DNA from: Pseudovirgaria hyperparasitica
Taxonomy: Eukaryota; Ascomycota; Dothideomycetes; Acrospermales; Acrospermaceae
Assembly (NCBI RefSeq): GCF_010093815.1
Contig: NW_022985565.1
Location: forward strand, 149,924-213,923
DNA length: 64,000 bases
Direction: 5' to 3'
The number at the start of each line of letters is the position of its first letter. Position 1 is the stretch's first letter. The notes below the pieces were generated by a model. That model had not been told where the DNA came from. It searched no databases and worked only from the letters and a program-made list of their open reading frames with translations. Shown piece after piece: positions 57,417 to 64,000 of the stretch. Position numbers and translations under genes: made by a program.

Positions 57417-58100
57417 TGTAGGGAGGCGGTACAGCGCGACATGTCAGTCAGTCAGTCAGTCAGTCATACACATAGACCAGCTCGGCAGGACATATAGACA
57501 GACAGTAGACGCTGGCCTATCCTTTTCCATTTCATATGATACCCCCTCATTACAATCACAAAATATACTGATAATATAACATACGAAAAATTCTCAACCA
57601 CGGTACTTCAAAAACTTGGTTAATTCACTTCATTCATTCATTTCATCAACGAACCGAATGCTAGCATACACACACCCATCTATCTCATCGTACACCTTCC
57701 AGACTGACTAGCTCTCTATCCACCAACCTCATGTCTGCCCAAAAACCCCCGCAAAACAACATCCAATTAGTCTACAAACAAACAAAAAAGAATAGGAGAA
57801 AAGCCCCGTTGGCGTGGTGAGAGAGAGAGCGATGCACACACAAAAAGAAACGAAACGAGAAAGCCACTACCACCACGCTCCCCGCATAAGAAAGAGTGCC
57901 AACTCCAAGCACTCTATCTCGTAAAAGAAAAGGCCGTCCGGTATCGTATCTTCGATACTCGAGGCCGAAAATGCTACGCTACTCCCCTGCATAAGATAGA
58001 AAGACCCAAACGCCGCTTTCTGTAGCCTTCCCGCCCGCCGTGCTACAGAAAGGTTATGCGAGAGTGAAAAGGTCATAGATGAGAAAGAAAGACTTGAAAA
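57417..58100. other. Intergenic between convergent genes
   Basis: 3' regions of TPC1 and the zinc transporter. Contains a GTCA microsatellite; no gene is supported. Confidence 0.55.
57443..57466. repeat. (GTCA)6 microsatellite
   Basis: About six GTCA units just downstream of the TPC1 stop codon. Confidence 0.92.
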
Positions 58101-59696
58101 TCACCGGTCCTTGCTGCCGGAATTCTGCTTGTTCTCAGGTGGACAGCAGACGTTCTTGTTGTCGCAGCAGTCGAGCAGACACGAATCGCGCATGCTTTCC
58201 GTTAGGCTATTTTGCTTGCTAACCTGCCTGCTGCTGTTGTTCATGCCGTCGCTTGCTTCGCTGATGTTGTCCTCGATCGGATCGACTGAGCCGGGCCCGC
58301 CGTCGTTATAGAACTCGGGTTGGATCGTCGACGAGTGGATGCCGAAGCCGTGTAGGCATTCACGTATCTCTCGCGCAAGCTGCATGTAGCGTTGGCTGCC
58401 TTGTCCGCGGAAGTTGAAAGCGACCTGGACATGGAGAGAGGCAATCAGCGTTGTGTCGCTGAGTTGCCAGACATGGATGTCGTGTGCGCTGAGAACACCT
58501 TCGAGGGTCTCAATGTCTTCCTGGAGTTTCTCCACATCGACAGACTCGGGAGTAGCTTGGAGAAGGATGCGAGATGCGGCTTTGCAAAGAGGGATGGCTG
58601 TATGCAGAATAATTAGGGTAATAACGAGAGATATGGCCGGATCAGCGTAGAATCGCCACTTGTATCGAGTGAGCCAGATGATGAGGGCAGACGCAATTAC
58701 TCCGACATTGCCGAGAGCATCGCCGAGTACGTGAAGAAAGACGCCGCGCATGTTGAGATCCCCATGAGAATGGCCGTGGCCTCCTTTGCCCTTTTTCTTT
58801 GGTTGAGAGTGGTGGTGCTTCTTGTGATCGGCTCCAGACTTCTTGACATGACTGTGTGAGTGGGCGTGTGACTTTGCCTTGTTCAACAGACCAGACTGTT
58901 CGTTGTCCTCGGCATCTTCGGAATCAGCCTCGGACGAGGCAGCGTCAGAGTCAGCTTGACCTGAGCCCGGGTGCAGAATCTGCTCTGCCTCCACAAGAAA
59001 GTCGTGACGGAGGGAACCAGGATGGATCGAGCCGGACTTGGTTCTTCCATGTAGATATGCGGATGGATTCGATTTGGACGGCGTGTCCTTGATATCCCAC
59101 GAGATATCTTTCGGTTGGCTGGCGGTCCCATATCCTGCCACGCGTGTACTTGGAAGGACGTCCACAATTCGTCCGCTTTCGTCTGCAACAGCATCGGTCT
59201 CGGCGTCGTGTGAATGCGCATGCGCATGCCTGTGGCCTTCCTCGGCAATCCCATGGCTATCATGGCTGTGGCCCGCATCTCCATGCGAATGTCCGTGATC
59301 GTGAAAGAGGAAGAGGCCAACGACGTTGCTGGCCAGTCCGAAACAGCCAACGATCATGACCAGCATTGGCTTCTGCACCTCTTGCGGCTCCACGAAGCGC
59401 TGTATCGCGTCCAGGACGATACTCATACACAACGCGACGAGGAAGACGCCATTCACGAGCGCACCCAGTGTTTCTGCTCGCTTCCATCCATATGTAAAAG
59501 AGCTTGATCTATCTTTCTGGGCGGCCTTGACGGCCCACAAACCCACGACGAGTGTAAGTATATCGTTCAGCATGTGGAAGGAATCGGCGACCAGAGCTAG
59601 CGAATGGACGGCATAACCAACGATAATCTCGAGAAGGAAGAAAGCCACATCGATGGCCAGCAGTATCTGCATGCGCGTGGACTTGGAGAGTCCCAT
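58101..59696 (-). CDS. CDF-family zinc transporter (ZRC1/COT1 type)
   Basis: A single exon of 531 residues. Six membrane helices are arranged as four before and two after a long His-rich loop. Helix 2 has ADSFHMLND and helix 5 has LHVLGDALGN, the HxxxD pairs that form the transport zinc site. The loop (about 130-320) contains HDHGHSHGDAGHSHDSHG, HRHAHAHSHD and KSHAHSHSHVKK. The cytosolic C-terminal domain has LSAHDIHVWQL. The protein ends in a Cys-rich tail, SCLLDCCDNKNVCCPPE, seen in yeast Zrc1-like proteins. Such carriers move zinc, and often cobalt or cadmium, into the vacuole in exchange for protons. Confidence 0.95.
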   Translation of the reverse strand: MGLSKSTRMQILLAIDVAFFLLEIIVGYAVHSLALVADSFHMLNDILTLVVGLWAVKAAQKDRSSSFTYGWKRAETLGALVNGVFLVALCMSIVLDAIQRFVEPQEVQKPMLVMIVGCFGLASNVVGLFLFHDHGHSHGDAGHSHDSHGIAEEGHRHAHAHSHDAETDAVADESGRIVDVLPSTRVAGYGTASQPKDISWDIKDTPSKSNPSAYLHGRTKSGSIHPGSLRHDFLVEAEQILHPGSGQADSDAASSEADSEDAEDNEQSGLLNKAKSHAHSHSHVKKSGADHKKHHHSQPKKKGKGGHGHSHGDLNMRGVFLHVLGDALGNVGVIASALIIWLTRYKWRFYADPAISLVITLIILHTAIPLCKAASRILLQATPESVDVEKLQEDIETLEGVLSAHDIHVWQLSDTTLIASLHVQVAFNFRGQGSQRYMQLAREIRECLHGFGIHSSTIQPEFYNDGGPGSVDPIEDNISEASDGMNNSSRQVSKQNSLTESMRDSCLLDCCDNKNVCCPPENKQNSGSKDR

Positions 59697-60398
59697 GGCG
59701 GCGGGGAGGGGCGATATCGGGATAAATTGACGGAGGAGATGATCAGCAGCAGTCAGTGTAGTAGAGGGAAAACCGTGATTGGATATGTGCTGATTGTCGG
59801 ACTGTGGGCTGGAATGCAGCAGAGCAGTGACGTGAGTAGTTGGAGTATGTATGTGTAACGTTCGGAGGTGCGAAAAGAGCCTCTAATGAATGACAAGCCC
59901 TGGAAGCCGCTAAGGTAGCCCCTCCCTTACGAATGAACGTATTGGGGGCAGCTGCGACCTGTGTGGGCTGTCGGTGGATCCTGCCGAAAATGGAAAAAAC
60001 CGTTTCGTTGCCTCTTGCGTCGTTTGCTGCCGGCAGATTGGGAAAGAATGCAAAGACACCTCAGGCTGTAAGACTAAACCTCAGGCAACGACAAGAACAC
60101 CAACAAAGTAAAACACACCCAAGTCCCAGATCCCACACGACGGATGGCAATTCTATACTTTATATATATCGATATTACCTATAAAACCCGAATTTCACAC
60201 ACAGACTGTCTCCGAAATACCTTCCTACGGACATGGCACAGGGCGGGCTTTTCTCCGTGCCCTCAAATTCAACGTTTCGGAGTCCTCATTTCAATAAACA
60301 AGCGTCCTTTTAGACTTTATACCAGAACCACTCCTTGTCTTTATCCTCCGACCCCAGCATCTTCCCAGTCTCGTTGCCATGAACTCACTTCGCCCGTT
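59697..60398. other. Intergenic
   Basis: Upstream region of the zinc transporter and 3' region of the DUF202 gene, both minus strand. A long plus-strand open frame that begins here was rejected as a shadow of the DUF202 gene. Confidence 0.5.
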
Positions 60399-61379
60399 TC
60401 ACCCAGCTCGCCTCGCCTCTCTCCGGATACCCACTCCGACCGTGATCGCAAACAACGCCAGTCCAAGCTAAATCCACCCATTCAACACATTAACCATCAG
60501 CTCACATCAACAAATCTCATTCTGTCCCCCCCAGGTCTCCGATCGCGATCAGGAAGAGAAGAAAGAAAGAAAAAAAAAACTTACCAGAACGAGCATGCCA
60601 AACACCACCATCAGCTCCCAGCCGCGCGCATACACCTTGCCCCGGACCAGCGCATTCTGCTGACGCCAGAACCGATACGCGCCCACAAGCACGACCACCA
60701 GCGCCGCCGCCTGGAACGTCGCCGCCAGCGCCTTGCCCACCTTGTAGAAGCCAAACTCTGCGTCCGGCTTGATCGAGTGCTGCAGTCGGAACATCTGCGC
60801 CGTGATCACGGATGTCATGGACAGCGCGACGCTGGTGCGTACATATGCCAGGAATGTTCGTTCCAGTGCTGCTTGGATGTGCCCTCGCTGCGTCAGCCCT
60901 GTGTCCCTGCGGATGCTAAGATTGTGTGTGCTAGTGCTGGTATGTGGTGTATGGTGCTATGGTGGGTGGTATCATGGTATGCTAGGAGTGACATTCGCGT
61001 GCGTGCTTGGATCGCCCGGACGTTCGTACGTACCGAGATGGTCGCGTCTCGCATCTGCCCCGACGACGACGCTGACCTGTCTTCTCCAGAATGCCGTTAT
61101 GCCATCGTGCCACTGCCACGCTCTTTTTCTGTTTGCGGTTGGTGGAGATGCACGTGTTGGCTCGCTTGCTTCAGTATTAGTACTAACGCCTCGTTGCCTC
61201 ACTATGCCAGCGTCGAGGGAGCGCAGTTCTGTTGCTTCGAGCTCATGACCTTGACCTTGCTCAGGTTCAGTAATAGCGGTAGCGTCGAAGATTTTGTCTG
61301 CTTCGTCGTGTGTCGTCGGTTCTACTACTGCTGGCGCGGCATTGTGCGTCTCGCCACCGCCGTCGAGTGTGTCTAACAT
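60399..61379 (-). CDS. DUF202 membrane protein
   Basis: Exons 61379-61034, 60868-60585 and 60467-60399 join in frame to 232 residues. Residues 1-115 are polar and disordered. The second exon starts ALERTFLAYVRTSVALSM, the DUF202 signature ERTFLAYxRT, and contains two membrane helices (TSVALSMTSVITAQMF and LAATFQAAALVVVLVGAY). A third helix spans the last junction, MVVFGMLVL joined to LGLALFAITVGVGI. Fungal DUF202 proteins are small three-helix membrane proteins related to the Vtc1 membrane module of the vacuolar polyphosphate polymerase; function of this subgroup is not known. The first intron is 165 nt and several other acceptors are possible; the chosen one restores the conserved motif. Confidence 0.88.
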
Positions 61380-61619
61380 CGGCTAGTTGCTCTAGATTGA
61401 GCGCGGCGTCGTTGTATTGTGCTCAGGATGGTGTATGTAAAGAGACAGATAATTTTGTACTGGTGCGGTAGGTAGGTATAGCTGAGTACACACAACTGTT
61501 AAGCCCGTCTCTAGCCCCGCCCTGGAGAGTTCCGAGAGATAACAACACACACAACACAGTGTCTCGACACTACCCGTAATCAATTCATTCCAAGATCTAC
61601 TGACTACAGATGCAAACAC

Positions 61620-64000
61620 TCACAAGTACCCCAGCCCACCTCCACCCACAAACTCCAGATCACTCCGCACAACCCACGCCTCTACCCCCATCTTCGCCAG
61701 CCCCTCCGCTTTCCTCTGGCTACTAACCTCGTTCCACCGCCTCAAGATGCTGCCGTCCAGGATGCCTCTACTGCCATAGCCCTCGCTCTCAATCGCCCTG
61801 TGCGCCCTCGGGTTCAGCCCACACGCATGGTCAAGGACACTAGTCAGGAATGCCTGCAAGGCCCCAAGACGCCTGTACATCGCCTCGTCGACCGGGGTGA
61901 TGAGGCCCAGGGAACCCGACTGCGTGCTGAGGAGGATCTGCTGGGGCGCCGATCTTGGCTCGTTGTTGTCGTCCATGTCGACATTGTCTCTGTCGGGTGC
62001 TGTTTGTGTGGCCACGAGCGTGCTGGGGAGGAGTGTCATGGTTGTTGGGAAGTGGCCGAGGTGGAAGGTGCTCTTGTTCAGGAGACGGGCGCCGGACTCT
62101 GTTTGGGGATCTGTGGGTTTGTATCAGCATGTTAGATGCTCTCAGTGTATCTGTTGGTCAAACGTACGTTCTGGGTCGTATTGCATGACGTGCAACGTGC
62201 AGTCTGCGTCTGCGATGACAATGTACAGGTTGCCGTCATGAGGCAGGAATTCGGCCGTCATGACCTCCATCTTGCTGCGTGTCTTGCCGAATAAAATCAT
62301 CTTGTATGGTTCTTCCTGTGAGATTATGAGTATCCGAGTGCGTCTTCACGTACGCCGTACGTACCGTATATCCCGTGAACCACAGCCCCTTGGCAATATC
62401 GCCCATCAGCACCATCCCCGTGCCCTTCAATGCCTTCGCCACCGTGACATAGCACTGCATGTCCATGAACGCCACTGGTAGCAGTGTCCCGTCTTCTTTC
62501 AAGCCTCGCACCATGCACTTCTGGCCCTGCGCCACAAGAATAAACCCTTGTGCGCCAATCTCTGACAGTGCCGTCACCGCACCCTTGACTTCCTCCTGGA
62601 CTATCAGGCGCAGCTTTCGGTTCGTCTCCGGACGATCGGGCTCGGGCACGACGGTGATGATCTCGAAGATGTACACGCAGCCCTTGGTAGCTAGGTCCTC
62701 GCCGCGCACATACGCAGTGCCGACGGCAAGAAGCTCGCGCCGCTCATGCGTGGTTTCCGAAACTTCGAGATTCAGGACGTCCATGCACATGATGACCTCA
62801 TTTTCTTCGAGCTCGTAGCTGTTGCAGGTTAGTATCTTGTGCGACGCTTGAGTGAAAGGCTACGTACGTGTCGATGATGGACCAATTGGCGGGATGCAGA
62901 AGTTTGATCTGGCCCCGTTCTGTCTCGGGCCGGAACGTGATGTCTGAGTCGGGGATTAGCATTTTCCTTCGGTGTTGTGCCCAGTACACCTACCTTCTCT
63001 TGCCCACTCATGGTGGTATGAGTCCTCTGGAAGCGAGAACGGTTCAATAATGCTTGTTGCGAGAGCATACACTCCTTTTGGTGGATAATAGCACACTTTA
63101 CTGACGTCTTGGCCGATGGGAAGTTTTTTGTGTGCCCAACCAAGCGTCGAATACTGGAATCCAACCGGCAGTTGAGAGAATCGGAGAACACCCTAAGATC
63201 TTTAGCTTGCCGACAAAACATTGTCTTCATTCATTGGTACACATACGTCGATGTCGATGCTAGCAAACCCTTGTTCACACGTTGATGTATGATGCTTGGT
63301 GATTGCATTGATCGGCTTCCCTCGTAATGGGATGACCTTGGGCGAGTCTGAGGCTTCTTTCAAGATGAACGAGGGCGAGGCGCCCCCTTGGAAGACTGTA
63401 CTGTAACCCCCAACACTCCGCAACACTTTCAACGTGGTAGCATTTGCAGACTTTAGTGACTCTGCCGCGGCCTCTTCTGAGTACCTCGGAAGTTGCGGCT
63501 GCGATGCCTTGAGCCATCTGAGGTTTGTCGTGAAAGGCTCTGTGCCGTCTCCTGAAGGAAAATGGAATGGGCTATATATGACAAGGTCATCTAGAGAGGT
63601 CCGAACCTTATTGCTATCAGCACTGATGAAATACTGTCTAACCGCGAGCACTTACTATCAAATGAGGTGTCTTGCTCACGGGATCACCCAAATCGGCCAC
63701 GAGAAGCTCAGTAATCGTCGCCTTGTTTGCGGTACGTCGAGGCGCATGCCCGGAGCTGACTACTTTGGGAAGAAAACTGAATCCCTCGGCGACATAACTA
63801 GGCTTTTCGAGATCCGGTAAGGTGTAAATCTTCAGAGCTCCTTCAGCGTTTATGAGGAACACCAAAGCCTCGTCATTTGTGCTTTGTGATTGGTATATGC
63901 AGCCAGAAAGCCATTTAGAGGATCGAAAGTCGTCGCCTTGTTCCACTTCTTCGATATCGCCGCCCAGCTCAGCCTTGAAGACAACCGCGCTTGCATCATC
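61620..64000 (-). CDS. CFT1: Cleavage and polyadenylation factor subunit Cft1 (CPSF160), C-terminal half, partial
   Basis: Seven exons continue beyond the right edge: 64000-63656, 63606-63247, 63192-62994, 62943-62868, 62818-62365, 62315-62168 and 62110-61620. All phases agree and give 690 C-terminal residues; the N-terminal half lies outside. Recognisable parts are [46 protein letters not shown], and the CPSF-A domain with [24 protein letters not shown] and [21 protein letters not shown]. The end has [25 protein letters not shown] and [12 protein letters not shown], closing at GGGGLGYL. Cft1 is the beta-propeller scaffold of the nuclear cleavage and polyadenylation factor and directly holds Yth1, whose gene is at 45832. 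The first intron shown has an AAG acceptor (63607). Confidence 0.95.

Noticed and set aside
60144-61376. 410-residue plus-strand open frame
   Set aside because: It runs antisense to the DUF202 gene, whose three exons, splice sites and conserved motif explain the region. The frame itself has no motif and a low-complexity start.
1-64000. tRNA, rRNA, CRISPR array or transposon with terminal repeats
   Set aside because: Looked for by eye on both strands; none could be supported. Intron-containing tRNAs and short diverged repeats could still be missed without a computed scan.

Overview
The window is nuclear DNA of a filamentous ascomycete (Pezizomycotina, most likely Dothideomycetes). The grounds are compact genes with 45-60 nt GT-AG introns, fungus-specific families (FSH hydrolase, a CYP53-type P450, a Sel1 protein with a disordered basic N-terminus, an F-box protein with Cys/His knuckles) and orthologues of yeast core genes. 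No operons, CRISPR arrays, tRNA or rRNA genes were recognised. The class assignment is inference; the splice models were built by hand from frame continuity and family knowledge.

Layout. 0-3.6 kb: the 3' end of an unknown gene, an FSH serine hydrolase and a divergent MFS transporter. 3.6-13.3 kb: a gene-poor stretch around one bZIP factor that carries a hydrophobic segment. About 1.05 kb directly upstream of its start contains no ATG on the sense strand. 13.3-20 kb: a Sel1-repeat gene whose last exon lies behind an 852-nt intron, a ZC3H3/Red5-like CCCH protein, and a decayed RCC1 copy. 20-29 kb: NOC4 and ATP4 (divergent), an HxxxD acyltransferase, eIF3d and an unknown gene with a 35-nt intron. 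29-38 kb: a membrane nucleotide pyrophosphatase, an unknown small gene, an F-box protein and a CYP53 benzoate hydroxylase. 38-50 kb: VPS53, a GH18 protein with an altered catalytic motif, YTH1 and a WLM/Wss1-type protease. 50-64 kb: TPA1, a GNAT-like protein, a carnitine-pathway dioxygenase, the TPC1 carrier, a CDF zinc transporter, a DUF202 membrane protein and the C-terminal half of CFT1.

Most genes are unrelated housekeeping functions: ribosome biogenesis and translation (NOC4, eIF3d, TPA1), mitochondria (ATP4, TPC1, carnitine dioxygenase), mRNA 3'-end formation and decay (YTH1, CFT1, the ZC3H3-like protein), trafficking (VPS53) and zinc handling. No biosynthetic or defence cluster is visible. 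The points most worth a second look are the ATG-free leader, the RCC1 relic, the 852-nt intron, two introns of 33 and 35 nt, the Asp-to-Asn change in the GH18 motif, and the tandem Cys/His knuckles fused to an F-box.
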